Notes: a model not told the origin generated them from the sequence alone. A DNA stretch of 48,958 bases from Ferrovibrio sp. (GCF_019636075.1 NZ_JAHBYG010000032.1:1-48958), one strand, 5' to 3'; numbered from the stretch's first letter, positions 25,135 to 34,307 are shown. Numbers and translations are program-made.

Positions 25135-25416
25135 CTATTGCATCTCGGCTTCCAGCAGCCAGTAACCCTGGTTGTCCTTGCGGAGTGTGAAGCGGCCCTT
25201 GTCGCCTTCCTTCAGTTTTTCGAGCAATGCGCGGTCGGGCACTTGGAAGGTCATGGTCATGCCGCCCATGTTCCAGGCCGCAACCGGGCCGTGGCGCAGC
25301 GTGACCTTGCCTTGCGCCTTGTCCACCTTGCGCACCTCGCCATCGGTCTGGCCGGTCTGTGCCCAGGCTGGCAAGGCCAGCATTATAGCGGCAAATGCCA
25401 TGATCGTTTTTTTCAT
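25135..25416 (-). CDS. CusF-like periplasmic copper-binding protein
   Basis: 93 aa with a signal peptide (TIMAFAAIMLALPAWAQ) and a CusF-type OB-fold. Copper-site residues are visible as WNMGGMTMTFQV (Trp plus Met ligands), preceded by KVTLRHGPV with the His. CusF carries Cu(I)/Ag(I) in the periplasm. ATG 25416 is chosen over the upstream ATG because GGAAGGG stands before it. The gene follows the multicopper oxidase by 4 bases. Confidence 0.88.
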   Translation of the reverse strand: MKKTIMAFAAIMLALPAWAQTGQTDGEVRKVDKAQGKVTLRHGPVAAWNMGGMTMTFQVPDRALLEKLKEGDKGRFTLRKDNQGYWLLEAEMQ

Positions 25417-25420
25417 CTTT

Positions 25421-26701
25421 CTATCCCTTCCATTCATAGGCGACGGTTCCGGCCGGATGGTCGTACCAGCCGGGATCGCGGTAGTCGTTGCGCGCCAGAT
25501 TGCGGCGTACTTTCGCCACGGTGAACATGCCGCCCATTTCCAGCGGACCGAACGGCCCGCGTCCGGTCATCATCGGCAGGGTGTTTTCCGGCAACGGCAT
25601 CTCCATGTCGCCCATTTCGGCCATGCCGTTCTGGCCCATCGCCATGTAATCCGGGATCAGCGACACCATGCGTTTGGTCACATGGCCATGATCCACGCCG
25701 ATCATGGTGGGCACGGCATGGCCCATGGCATTCATGGTGTGATGCGCCTTATGGCAATGCAGCGCCCAATCGCCCGGTTCGGTGGCATCGAATTCGATGC
25801 AGCGCATGGCGCCCACCGGAATATCGGCGCTCACCTCCGGCCATTGCGCCGCAGGCGGCACCCAGCCGCCATCGGTGCCGGTGACCCGGAAATCATAGCC
25901 ATGCAGGTGGATCGGATGGTTGGTCATGGTGAGGTTACCCACCCGGATGCGCACGCGGTCGCCTTGCCGTATGGCCAGTGGATCGATGCCGGGAAACACC
26001 CGGCTGTTCCAACTCCACAGATTGAAATCCGTCATCGTCATCACTTTAGGCGTGGCGCTGCCGGGTTCGATATCGTAGGCGTTGAGCAGAAACACGAAAT
26101 CACGATCCACCCGGTGCAGCATGGGATCGCGCGGATGCACGATAAAGCTGCCCATCAACCCCATCGCCATCTGCACCATCTCGTCGGCATGGGGGTGATA
26201 CATGAAAGTGCCGCTCTTGCGCGCGGCGAATTCATACACATAGGTTTTGCCCACCGGGATATGCGGCTGGGTGAGGCCGCCTACGCCATCCATGCCATTG
26301 GGCAGCAGCATGCCATGCCAATGAATGGTGGTGTGCTCCGGCAGCTTGTTGGTGACGAATATGCGCAAGCGATCGCCTTCCACCACCTCGATGGTTGGGC
26401 CGGGCGACTGGCCGTTATAGCCCCAGAGGTTGGCCATCATGCCTGGCGCCATTTCGCGTTGCACCGGTTCGGCTACCAGATGGAATTCCTTCCAGCCGTT
26501 ATTCATCCGCCAGGGCGCCGACCAGCCATTGAGCGTAACAACGGGCTGAAACGGTCTGCCATTGGCGGGCAACGCCGGCGGTGCGGTGGCCGGACCTGCG
26601 GGATAGGCCGGCTCTGGCAGGGCGGCCAGCGCTGAACGATGCACGGCGGCAAAGGCGGCGCTGCCGGCTGCGGCGGAGAGAAGGGTGCGTCGGTTGAGCA
26701 T
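25421..26701 (-). CDS. Periplasmic multicopper oxidase, copper-resistance type
   Basis: 426 aa with a Tat-like leader (LNRRTLLSAAAGSAAFAAVH). All four copper-binding clusters are present: HWHG, YHPHADEMVQ, HPIHLHGYDFRVTG and the final HCHKAHHTMNAMGH, giving type 1, 2 and 3 sites. Such enzymes oxidise Cu(I) to less toxic Cu(II). Met-rich stretches (MAPGMMANLW, MGQNGMAEMGDMEM) support cuprous oxidase function. It sits between a TolC-family lipoprotein and a CusF-like protein in one minus-strand operon. Confidence 0.93.
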   Translation of the reverse strand: MLNRRTLLSAAAGSAAFAAVHRSALAALPEPAYPAGPATAPPALPANGRPFQPVVTLNGWSAPWRMNNGWKEFHLVAEPVQREMAPGMMANLWGYNGQSPGPTIEVVEGDRLRIFVTNKLPEHTTIHWHGMLLPNGMDGVGGLTQPHIPVGKTYVYEFAARKSGTFMYHPHADEMVQMAMGLMGSFIVHPRDPMLHRVDRDFVFLLNAYDIEPGSATPKVMTMTDFNLWSWNSRVFPGIDPLAIRQGDRVRIRVGNLTMTNHPIHLHGYDFRVTGTDGGWVPPAAQWPEVSADIPVGAMRCIEFDATEPGDWALHCHKAHHTMNAMGHAVPTMIGVDHGHVTKRMVSLIPDYMAMGQNGMAEMGDMEMPLPENTLPMMTGRGPFGPLEMGGMFTVAKVRRNLARNDYRDPGWYDHPAGTVAYEWKG

Positions 26702-26716
26702 GAATGTCTCCGCGGA

Positions 26717-28057
26717 TCAGAGGGCGTCATGAATGACAAAGCGCAATGCGCTGTCGGCGAGCCAGAAATCCCGCTGTGCTTCGATGGCGGCAATTGCGGC
26801 CATCAGGCCGGCGCGGGTTTCGGCCAGCAGGTCGAATGGCCCGGCCAGCATGCCGTTGTAGCGCAGCAGCATTTCTTCCTGGATACGCTGATGCAGCGGC
26901 AGGATTTCGGTGCGGCGCTGACGTTGCAGATCGAAGGCCGTGTTATAGGTGGCGTGGGCCGCGCGGGTCTCGGCGCGTGCTTCTTGGGCCAGTGCGGCCA
27001 GATTGTCGCGTGCCTGGGCATGGCGATAAGCCGCGCGACTGCTCTTGATGTCGCCGAAATCGAATAACGGCAATTCGAAGCGCAATTCATAGCCGGTCTG
27101 GTCGGCTCTTCCGCTTTCGCTGTTACGCACTAGGCCGCCTTCCAGCAGATTCACGAAGCGCGTGGCATTGCTCAGGCCATCGGCACGCGCCATAGCGGCA
27201 AGTTCGGCTTCGGCGATGCGGATATCCAGGCGGTTGGCAATCGCCTGCGCCTCGATATCGGCGATCCGGCGCGCCTGTTCCGGTGGCTCGGGCAGTCTGT
27301 CGGGCAGGGCGAAGCCATCCTCCAGGCCCAGCAGCAGGCCCAGCCTTTGCTGTGTCAACCAGGCCTGCTGCCGCGCGGCGGCATGGGCCAACGCGATTTC
27401 AGCCTGCAGTAATTGCGCGCGGGCCTGATCCAGCAGCGGGATGTTGCCGGCGCGCCGCATCTCGCGTGCCAGATCGGCCTGCACGGAGGCGGCATCCCGC
27501 AATCGATCATGCAGTGCCAGTGTCTGCGCTGCCGCCACCGCTTGATACCAGGCGGTGCGGGTCTTTGTCGCAAGGTTCAGCGCGTGCCGCGTGGCATTCA
27601 GCTTGGCGGTCTCGAAATGCCGTGCCTCGATATCGGACAGCAATGGCAGGCTCAGCAATCCCAGCAGATCGACCCCGATGCCGCGGTCGATTTCGATATC
27701 GCTGCCGCGTCGCAGTCGGGCAAAGCTGAAACCCGGATTGGGCGGGCGGCGGGCGGCCTGTAAATCGGCGGCGCTCAAGCCCAGGGCGGAAAAATCGGCG
27801 CGCAGGCGAGGATTGTTCAGCAAGGCCACGCGCATGGCGGCTTCGGCATCCAGCGGCTTGGCCAGCAATTGCCGTATCGCCTCGGCATTGACGGCAGTTT
27901 CCGCCGCATCCTGTGGCCAGGCCGGGCGGGCGCCGGCGATGCTTTCGGTTCGGCTGGCCACGTCATCGAAAGCCTGGCGGGTCAGCGGTTGGGTACAGGC
28001 AGCAAGCGGCAGCGCCAATAACGCGGCCAGCGCAGCCCAGGATCGGGAATGCGGCAT
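26717..28057 (-). CDS. TolC/CusC-family outer-membrane efflux lipoprotein
   Basis: 446 aa. Signal peptide with lipobox LAAC (LLALPLAACTQ), then long alpha-helical hairpins and two OEP repeats (LLNNPRLRADFSALGLSAADLQAARRP; ELPLFDFGDIKSSRAAYRHAQAR), the outer-membrane channel family of tripartite pumps. No RND pump or membrane-fusion gene lies next to it; the copper oxidase and CusF-like genes do. It must borrow a pump from elsewhere or work in copper tolerance another way. Confidence 0.88.
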   Translation of the reverse strand: MPHSRSWAALAALLALPLAACTQPLTRQAFDDVASRTESIAGARPAWPQDAAETAVNAEAIRQLLAKPLDAEAAMRVALLNNPRLRADFSALGLSAADLQAARRPPNPGFSFARLRRGSDIEIDRGIGVDLLGLLSLPLLSDIEARHFETAKLNATRHALNLATKTRTAWYQAVAAAQTLALHDRLRDAASVQADLAREMRRAGNIPLLDQARAQLLQAEIALAHAAARQQAWLTQQRLGLLLGLEDGFALPDRLPEPPEQARRIADIEAQAIANRLDIRIAEAELAAMARADGLSNATRFVNLLEGGLVRNSESGRADQTGYELRFELPLFDFGDIKSSRAAYRHAQARDNLAALAQEARAETRAAHATYNTAFDLQRQRRTEILPLHQRIQEEMLLRYNGMLAGPFDLLAETRAGLMAAIAAIEAQRDFWLADSALRFVIHDAL

Positions 28058-28123
28058 TGTGAATCACCTTGCGAATGGACTCCGGCAACACACCGGCAAT
28101 GGCCGGCGCGGATGTGGCGGAAG

Positions 28124-28594
28124 TCAGGCGCGAGGTGGTTCGGGCGGTGGCGACAGGCTGCGGCCGCTGGGCAGGCGGCCATTTGGCAGCAGGCCAGGGA
28201 GCAGGGCCAGAGCTTCGGGGATGGTTTCAACTGCCGGCGCTGGCAATGCAGCGGCGATGGCGCAGAAAGCACAGAACTGGCAATCCGGCGGGCAGGGCAT
28301 GCCATGATCGTTTTGCATGGCAGAATGCATATCTGCTGCTAGTGGCACAGCGGCCTCGGATTGCGACGCATTATGGCAATCATGGCTGGTTTCAACCGTC
28401 TGCATCTGCGTTGCGGCTGAAAGGCTCATCGTCCGCTCCATGGCTGTCCGCTCCATGGCTTGTGCGGCCAGCAGCGGCGCCAGCATACCGGCCCAGAGCA
28501 TGGCCAGCGCAGCCAGGGCGGCAACGATCCGCCGCCTGAAAAGCATAGGGCGGAAAAGCGGTGGATTGATCCTGTGCGCGCGCGGGTGCATCAT
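28124..28594 (-). CDS. DUF2946-like small protein with Cys/His cluster
   Basis: 156 aa. A hydrophobic leader (IVAALAALAMLWAGMLAPLL) is followed by a duplicated AMERT, then HDCHNASQ, a second hydrophobic part and CPPDCQFCAFCAIAAALP. This matches the loose DUF2946 pattern of small proteins found in copper clusters; the Cys/His residues probably bind metal. First gene of the copper operon. Start uncertain: ATG 28594, or the later ATG 28546 directly before the leader. GGGAAGG lies about 15 bases upstream of 28594. Confidence 0.65.
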   Translation of the reverse strand: MMHPRAHRINPPLFRPMLFRRRIVAALAALAMLWAGMLAPLLAAQAMERTAMERTMSLSAATQMQTVETSHDCHNASQSEAAVPLAADMHSAMQNDHGMPCPPDCQFCAFCAIAAALPAPAVETIPEALALLPGLLPNGRLPSGRSLSPPPEPPRA

Positions 28595-28633
28595 CAGGCT
28601 TTATAGAACCTTCCCAGGTGGGAAGGTCAAGCT

Positions 28634-28675
28634 CGGGCGAGTTTGGCCGGGCGAGTTTGGCCGGGCCGAGTGTGG
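28634..28675 (+). repeat. 14-bp tandem repeat upstream of a small ORF
   Basis: CGGGCGAGTTTGGC occurs twice in a row (28634-28647, 28648-28661), followed by a degenerate third copy. It lies between the divergent DUF2946-like gene and the small protein at 28706, in the region expected to hold their promoters. Confidence 0.75.
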
Positions 28676-28705
28676 CCTGGCCGAGCGGCACAGGGAGGGC
28701 AGGAG

Positions 28706-29098
28706 ATGGCGATCAATCTGATGGAAGCGACGATTTTTGCGGTGCTGCTCTCGGCACCCACGCCGCCTTTCCAATGCCGCCTGACCGCCGATGAAACCCA
28801 GGCGATTTGCTCCAACGATCTGACCATGAAGGAAGAGGCCGGCGGCCGGCTGATGTTTTCCAACGGCATTTCGGTGGAAAAGAACCGCAAGCGCGAACTG
28901 GTTTTTTCCAATGGCCTGAGCAGCTATTTCGACAGTTTCGGCTGGCTGCGGTTTTCCAACCAATATGCCGTGCGGCGGATGGAAACCGATATCTTCAAGA
29001 TCGCGCCGCCAAAGGTAGCCGCTGGCAGCCGCCAGCCCGCCGATATGCTGTGCCGCTACACCGTGCCGAAAATGACCGTGCGCTGTACGCCGGCCTGA
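28706..29098 (+). CDS. Hypothetical small protein with FSN repeats
   Basis: 130 aa, not recognised. ATG 28706 has a strong GGGAGG ribosome site, and the upstream in-frame codons only translate the tandem repeat. A weak hydrophobic start is followed by CRLTADETQAICSND and then three spaced repeats of a strand-like motif: GRLMFSNGISVE, RELVFSNGLSSY and GWLRFSNQYAV. The C-terminal part has MLCRYTVPKMTVRC. Four Cys suggest disulfides if exported. It is convergent with flgE, with 3 bases between their stops. Confidence 0.6.
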   Translation: MAINLMEATIFAVLLSAPTPPFQCRLTADETQAICSNDLTMKEEAGGRLMFSNGISVEKNRKRELVFSNGLSSYFDSFGWLRFSNQYAVRRMETDIFKIAPPKVAAGSRQPADMLCRYTVPKMTVRCTPA

Positions 29099-29101
29099 CT
29101 A

Positions 29102-30472
29102 TCAGCTCTTCAATTCGATCAACCGGCTCAGCATCTGGTCGGCGGCAGTGATCACCTGGCCGTTGAGGCCATAGGCTTGCTGGGCTTGAATCAGGTTGGT
29201 CATCTGCTCGGCAACGTCCACGGTGGATTGTTCCACCGCGCCGGTTACGAAATGGCCCACACCGGCCGGATTATCCGGATCGTCGATATTGCCGAGAAAC
29301 ACGCTGCCCGATGCCCGGGTGGGCTGGAAGGCGGTGCCATCAATCCGATCGAGACGGTCGGGTTCGTTGAAGTTGGCCAGCGTCACCTGGTATTCGGTCT
29401 GGCTGCGGCCATTGTCGTAATTGTAGACGATATGGCCGAGTTCATTGAACGACAGGTAAGAGAAGTCGCCGCCGGGCAGGCCGTCCTGTGTGATATCCAC
29501 ATTGCTCTGGCGCCCATTGGCGGTGGAATATTGCGTAAGGCCTGAAGTGGCGGTGGCATCGAAGCCGCCGTTGAAATTGCCGAGATTGAGCGTGAGGGCC
29601 TGTTGCACGCCGCCGAAATCGGCGGTGAAGGCAATCGTGGCGGGCGAGCCATCGGCAGAGGCGCTGACGGTAAGGCCGGCATCGGCGGTGGCGAGGCTTT
29701 CAAGGCGCCCGGTCTGGAAGGGCGGCGTGGAGCCATTGGCGAAGCTGACGGTGACCGGGCCGAATGTGGTCTGGCCGGTATCGCCGGCGGAGATGGTGAG
29801 ATCCCAGGTGTTGCCTGCGCCCTTCACCCAGGTCATGCTCACGCCTTCGCCTGTGCTGGCGGGGTCCGAGGTGTAGATCGTGGTGGTGTTGTTGAAACTG
29901 GCGCCGATTTCGGCGTTGGCGGGCAGGTTGGCGGTGAAATCGATGTTGCTGCTGGGGATCGGGTCGATCGGGCTGTCGTCGAGTTGGAACAGCGCCGGAT
30001 TGGTGGTGCCGATCGGGCTGGCCATCAGGTAATAGCCGGCCGAGTTGACCAGATAATTGCCGGCATCCAGCGTGAAGTCAGACAGGCGGGTGTAATAGGG
30101 TGCGGTCTCCAGCGTCACATTCTTCACGAGTTCGCCATCGGCATTGGTGCTGTAGGTGACGTTGCTGGCTTTGCCCACCGGCACGAAGCCGGCACCGCTG
30201 ACGGCGAAATTGGTCGATACGCCGGTTTGCAGATAGCCGCCCTGGGCGCGGTTCTCGAACTTGGCATAGGCGAGCACGCCGCCATGCTTGTTGCTGTCGA
30301 TCACCGGGCTGTCGCCCAGCACCTTGTTATGCACCAGGTCGGAAAACCGGGTTTCCACCGCCTTGTAGCCATTGGTGGTGGAGTTGGCGATGTTGTCGGA
30401 GATATTGCTAACCCAGGTGGCAGCGGCATTCACACCGGAAACGGCGGTGCCGAGGGCTCCGAAAAAGGTCAT
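29102..30472 (-). CDS. flgE: Flagellar hook protein FlgE
   Basis: 456 aa. The N-terminal FlgE/FlgG-type helix NAAATWVSNISDNIANSTTNGYKAVETRF and the C-terminal QSTVDVAEQMTNLIQAQQAYGLNGQVITAADQM form the coiled core of rod-hook proteins. The middle is the surface domain. ATG 30472 is chosen from AGGAGG 5 bases before it. No other flagellar genes are nearby, which is unusual for flgE. Confidence 0.9.
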   Translation of the reverse strand: MTFFGALGTAVSGVNAAATWVSNISDNIANSTTNGYKAVETRFSDLVHNKVLGDSPVIDSNKHGGVLAYAKFENRAQGGYLQTGVSTNFAVSGAGFVPVGKASNVTYSTNADGELVKNVTLETAPYYTRLSDFTLDAGNYLVNSAGYYLMASPIGTTNPALFQLDDSPIDPIPSSNIDFTANLPANAEIGASFNNTTTIYTSDPASTGEGVSMTWVKGAGNTWDLTISAGDTGQTTFGPVTVSFANGSTPPFQTGRLESLATADAGLTVSASADGSPATIAFTADFGGVQQALTLNLGNFNGGFDATATSGLTQYSTANGRQSNVDITQDGLPGGDFSYLSFNELGHIVYNYDNGRSQTEYQVTLANFNEPDRLDRIDGTAFQPTRASGSVFLGNIDDPDNPAGVGHFVTGAVEQSTVDVAEQMTNLIQAQQAYGLNGQVITAADQMLSRLIELKS

Positions 30473-30577
30473 GCTGGCCTCCTGTGGCGGGCATAAGAAT
30501 AGCGTTGGCCCTCTATCAGCAAAGCCCATGCCAAGCCTGATTTTTGTCTAACAAGGCGGTTTACTGGGATTTTTATG

Positions 30578-30646
30578 GCCGCCGCCGAAGCCGGCACCCG
30601 GCAGATTTTGCCGGGTGGGTGAAAACTGCCGGTGCAAGGCGGCGGC
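30578..30646. promoter_or_regulatory. Nested hairpin in the flgE/kinase intergenic region
   Basis: Three nested inverted repeats form one long structure: GCCGCCGCC (30578-30586) with GGCGGCGGC (30638-30646), CCGGCA with TGCCGG inside it, and CACCCGGCA (30595-30603) with TGCCGGGTG (30609-30617) at the centre. It lies between divergent genes, about 70 bases before the kinase start. It could be a leader RNA structure, a small RNA or a mobile palindrome. Confidence 0.5.
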
Positions 30647-30715
30647 ATATCGGCGGTGTGATGATGGCTCCGCTCTGCCATTGGCAGCAGGCAGCCGGAG
30701 CGCGATAATGGCCGC

Positions 30716-33028
30716 ATGTCGGTAACCGCGCTCCCTTCCACCCCTGATCCTTCCGCTGCAGGTCCGGCACCTGGCGCGGATCCTGCCGCCGGCTATTTCA
30801 GCCATAGCGGCGAATTCCGCGACGCCGTGTTGGAAACCGCCTTCCGCGCCACGATCCTGGATGAGATACGGGATATGGCGCGTATCTCCGGCTATGTGAT
30901 CACCATCCTGTTCATGCTTTCGCTGGCGCGTGATTATTGGCTGCTGGCAGGCGAGGCGGCGTTTTATTATGTAGCGGCGCTGCGTTTGTTCGGCCTGGGC
31001 GTTTCGGGGATCTATCTGTTTGCCGTGCAGCGCGCCGAAACCACCACCCGGTTGTTTGCCGTCATTACGTTTGGCGAGTTCATGCTCAGCCTGCAATTCT
31101 TGCTGCAATGGCTGATCGCCCCGCAGGGCCTGGTCTTGCCGGCGGTGGTAACGCTCGCGGCCGTATATGGCTATTACCTGGTGATAGCCACCGGCGGTCT
31201 GGCGGCGGTGTTCAATGCCGGCGGGCTTTCCATCGCCTATCTGTTCTGCGCCGCATACAGTTTCGAGCAGAGCTTGGACGAGATTTATATCCTCGGCCTG
31301 CTGTTGCTGGCGGTGAACCTGTTGGGCTTTTTCGGCATGCGCAAGGCCCGCGAGATGCGGCGGCGGAATTTCCTGGCGCAGAGCATGGCCGCCAGGGCCC
31401 ATGCCGAACGCGATGCGGCGCGCGCCGAAACTTTGCGCCGCGAGGCCTATCAGGCCTGGGCGCTGGATGCGTTGCCGATGGGCGTGGCGTTGTTCGATCC
31501 CCACGGGCATTTGCACACCGCAAACCGCCGCGCTATCGAATTGATGGCGGTGAACCCCAAATTGGCCGAGCCGGGCACGAGCCTGGATTCCCTGCTGCGC
31601 CGCTTGGCCGCCCGCGGCGATTTCGGCCAGCATGGCGTGGATGATTTCCGCCAGCATATGGATCGTCTCGCCTCAGGCGAGGTGAATGTGCTGTCGGCGC
31701 GCCATAAGCCGACCGGTCGCATCCTGGATTTCACCCTGGGGCGATTGCCCGATGGTTCTCTGGCGCTGACCATTGCCGATGCCACCGAGCGGGTGGCCGC
31801 CGAGCGCAGGCTGCGCCATGCCGTGGAAGCCGCAGGCGATGGCTTTGCCATCTATGATGCGCAGGATCGCCTGGTGATCTGTTCCAGCCGTTATGCCGGC
31901 TTGTATGGTCTTACGGCTGAGGATGCCCAGGGCAAGCATTTCGATGAGCTGCTGGCCGTGGGATATGAGCGCGGGGTGTTCGATCCGGCCGAACGCCAGC
32001 CGGGCGCGCAGAGCCATATGCTGGATCGCAGCGAGATGCAGGAGCGTAGCCTGGATGTGCGCACGCTGCAGGGCGAATGGTATCTGGTGCAGGAGCGCGT
32101 GACCGCCGGCGGCGACCTGGTGGTGCTGCGATCCAACATCACCGAGCGTCATCATATCGAGGATGAGTTGCGCCGCGCCAAGACCGAAGCCGAGCGTATG
32201 CTGGCCGATCTGCGTCAGGCGCAATCCAATCTGATCCTGGCCGAGAAGATGGCGTCGCTGGGTTCGCTGGTGGCCAATATGAGCCACGAGATTTCCACGC
32301 CGCTGGGGATCGGCGTCACCGCCGCCTCGCATCTGGGCGAGGAGTTGAATCAACTGGGCGAGATTCTGCGTGATGACCAGAAGCCGCTGGACCGTGCCTG
32401 GTTGGAGGATTTCCAGAGCGCCGCCGCCGAGGCCGCGCGCATTCTGCAATCCAACCTGGCCCGCGCCGCACGGCTGATGCGGGCGTTGAAACAGGTTTCC
32501 GCCGATCAGGCCAGCGACGAACCGCGGCTGTTCGAGGTGGGGCCGTATCTGCATGAAGTGCTGGTCAGCCTGGCGCCGGCTCTGCGCCGCACGCCGCATC
32601 GCGTGGAGATCGATTGCCCGGAAGGCCTCAGCATCGAGCATCGCCCAGGCGCCTTCAGCCAGATCGTCACCAACCTGGTGATGAATGCCCTGCAGCATGG
32701 CTATACGGATCGCGACAAGCCTGGCCTGATCCGCGTGCGCGTGGCGCCGATCCGCGCCGACCGCATGGAACTGGAAGTGAGCGACGATGGCCGCGGCATT
32801 CCCGAGGCAGTGCGGCCCCGGGTGTTCGATCCATTCTTCACCACCAAGCGCGGCACCGGCGGCACCGGCCTGGGCCTGCATATCGTTTACACCCTGGTGA
32901 CCCAGAGCCTGGGCGGCAGCATTTCGGTGCAAAGCCGGCCGGGCAATGGCAGCGTGTTTTCCATCCTGTTTCCGGTGCGGGCGCCCGATGACCGGCCGCT
33001 GAAAGACAAAACCGTGCGGGCGGCATGA
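30716..33028 (+). CDS. Membrane-bound PAS sensor histidine kinase
   Basis: 770 aa. About six membrane helices lie at residues 60-210 (RISGYVITILFMLSLARDYW onward), followed by a short coiled coil, two PAS domains (about 245-345 and 360-470), a HisKA domain with phospho-His524 in ANMSHEISTPLGIG, and a HATPase domain with N-box NLVMNALQHG, DDGRGIP, FDPFFTTK and GTGGTGLGLHI. No receiver domain or adjacent response regulator is present, so the partner is encoded elsewhere. The input signal is unknown. Confidence 0.92.
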   Translation: MSVTALPSTPDPSAAGPAPGADPAAGYFSHSGEFRDAVLETAFRATILDEIRDMARISGYVITILFMLSLARDYWLLAGEAAFYYVAALRLFGLGVSGIYLFAVQRAETTTRLFAVITFGEFMLSLQFLLQWLIAPQGLVLPAVVTLAAVYGYYLVIATGGLAAVFNAGGLSIAYLFCAAYSFEQSLDEIYILGLLLLAVNLLGFFGMRKAREMRRRNFLAQSMAARAHAERDAARAETLRREAYQAWALDALPMGVALFDPHGHLHTANRRAIELMAVNPKLAEPGTSLDSLLRRLAARGDFGQHGVDDFRQHMDRLASGEVNVLSARHKPTGRILDFTLGRLPDGSLALTIADATERVAAERRLRHAVEAAGDGFAIYDAQDRLVICSSRYAGLYGLTAEDAQGKHFDELLAVGYERGVFDPAERQPGAQSHMLDRSEMQERSLDVRTLQGEWYLVQERVTAGGDLVVLRSNITERHHIEDELRRAKTEAERMLADLRQAQSNLILAEKMASLGSLVANMSHEISTPLGIGVTAASHLGEELNQLGEILRDDQKPLDRAWLEDFQSAAAEAARILQSNLARAARLMRALKQVSADQASDEPRLFEVGPYLHEVLVSLAPALRRTPHRVEIDCPEGLSIEHRPGAFSQIVTNLVMNALQHGYTDRDKPGLIRVRVAPIRADRMELEVSDDGRGIPEAVRPRVFDPFFTTKRGTGGTGLGLHIVYTLVTQSLGGSISVQSRPGNGSVFSILFPVRAPDDRPLKDKTVRAA

Positions 33029-33154
33029 CCCAGGCATAACTTTGGTATGGCTCTGGTATGGCCCTGGCGCGTCAGACATTTCGGGGCTACATGGTTGACC
33101 ATATTGCCGGCTGCGCTATCTCGGGCCGGGAGTTTTTGAAACAAGGGGAGCGCT

Positions 33155-33859
33155 ATGATCGACGTGTATTACTGGCCGACGCCCAATGGCCATAAAATTA
33201 CGCTGTTTCTGCAGGAAGCCGGCATCCCCTACACGATCAAGCCGGTGAATATCAGCAAGGGCGAGCAATTCCAGCCCGACTTCCTGAAGATCGCCCCCAA
33301 TAACCGCATGCCCGCCATCGTGGACCATGAGCCGGCCGGCGGCGGTGCGCCGATCAGCGTATTCGAGAGCGGCGCCATCCTGCTGTATCTGGCCGACAAA
33401 TACCGCAAGTTCATCCCCGCCGATCCGCGCGGCCGCGTGGTCTGCACCGAATGGCTGTTCTGGCAGATGGGCGGGCTTGGCCCGATGTGCGGCCAGAACC
33501 ATCATTTCAGCCAGTATGCGCCGGAAAAGATTCCCTATGCGATCAACCGCTATGTGAATGAGACCAACCGGCTCTATGGCGTGTTGAACAAGCGGCTGGA
33601 AGGCCGCGCCTTCATCTGCGGCGATGAATACACGATTGCCGACATGGCCAGCTATCCCTGGATCGTGCCGTATGAGCGCCAAGGCCAGAAGCTTGAGGAT
33701 TTTCCCAATCTCAAGCGCTGGTTCGATGCCATCTGGGCCCGGCCTGCCACCAAGATCGTTTACGAGAAGGGCAAGGAAGTGAACCAGGGCGTGCCAACGG
33801 TGACCGAGGAAGCGCGCAAGATGCTGTTCGGCCAGACCGCTGCCGTAGTAAAGGCCTGA
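33155..33859 (+). CDS. Glutathione S-transferase, YfcG/Nu-type
   Basis: 234 aa. The thioredoxin-like N-terminal domain opens MIDVYYWPTPNGHKITLFLQ, with NRMPAIVDHE and FESGAILLYLADKY (the cis-Pro and glutathione gamma-Glu site), followed by an all-helical domain with FWQMGGLGPMCGQNHHF and DEYTIADMASYPWI. This is the Ure2p/YfcG group, known for disulfide-bond reductase activity on glutathione disulfide. A close relative lies two genes downstream, so this is a local duplication. First gene of a probable five-gene operon. Confidence 0.92.
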   Translation: MIDVYYWPTPNGHKITLFLQEAGIPYTIKPVNISKGEQFQPDFLKIAPNNRMPAIVDHEPAGGGAPISVFESGAILLYLADKYRKFIPADPRGRVVCTEWLFWQMGGLGPMCGQNHHFSQYAPEKIPYAINRYVNETNRLYGVLNKRLEGRAFICGDEYTIADMASYPWIVPYERQGQKLEDFPNLKRWFDAIWARPATKIVYEKGKEVNQGVPTVTEEARKMLFGQTAAVVKA

Positions 33860-33869
33860 GTATCGCGCC

Positions 33870-34304
33870 ATGAGCCAATCGCCAGTGATCATCGCCGAAA
33901 GCGACGCGCAGATCGCCGCCTGTTTTGCTGCCCTGCATGAATTGCGTCCGCATCTGAAAGATGCCGCAGACCTGATTGCGCGCGTGCGCCGTCAGCAGCA
34001 GGAAGGCTATGTGCTGGCCTATATTGCCGCAGCGGACGGACAGGCGGTTGCCTGCCTGGGCTTTCGCCGCCAGGAGCGCCTGGTGCATGGCAAGGTGATC
34101 TACGTGGATGATTTGGTAACCCGCGCCAGCGAGCGCTCGAAACAGCATGGCGCGGCCCTGCTGGATTGGGTGGAAGCGCTGGCTCGCAAAGAGGGCTTCG
34201 GCGTGGTGGATCTGGATAGCGGCACCCAGCGTTTGGATGCGCATCGGTTTTATCACCGGCAGAAATATACCGTCAGTGCGTTTCACTTCCTGAAGAGGGT
34301 TTGA
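33870..34304 (+). CDS. GNAT-family N-acetyltransferase
   Basis: 144 aa with the GNAT fold: ACLGFRRQERLVHGKVIYVDDLVT (strands 3-4), then ERSKQHGAALLDWVEALARKEG in the acetyl-CoA pyrophosphate loop region, and the closing LDSGTQRLDAHRFYHRQKY helix-strand pair. It begins 10 bases after the first GST and ends 3 bases before the second. Substrate not predictable. Confidence 0.88.
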   Translation: MSQSPVIIAESDAQIAACFAALHELRPHLKDAADLIARVRRQQQEGYVLAYIAAADGQAVACLGFRRQERLVHGKVIYVDDLVTRASERSKQHGAALLDWVEALARKEGFGVVDLDSGTQRLDAHRFYHRQKYTVSAFHFLKRV

Positions 34305-34307
34305 AGG

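Noticed and set aside
33043..33067. Repeat TGGTATGGC twice before the first GST
   Set aside because: Too short and without promoter-like spacing to call a site.
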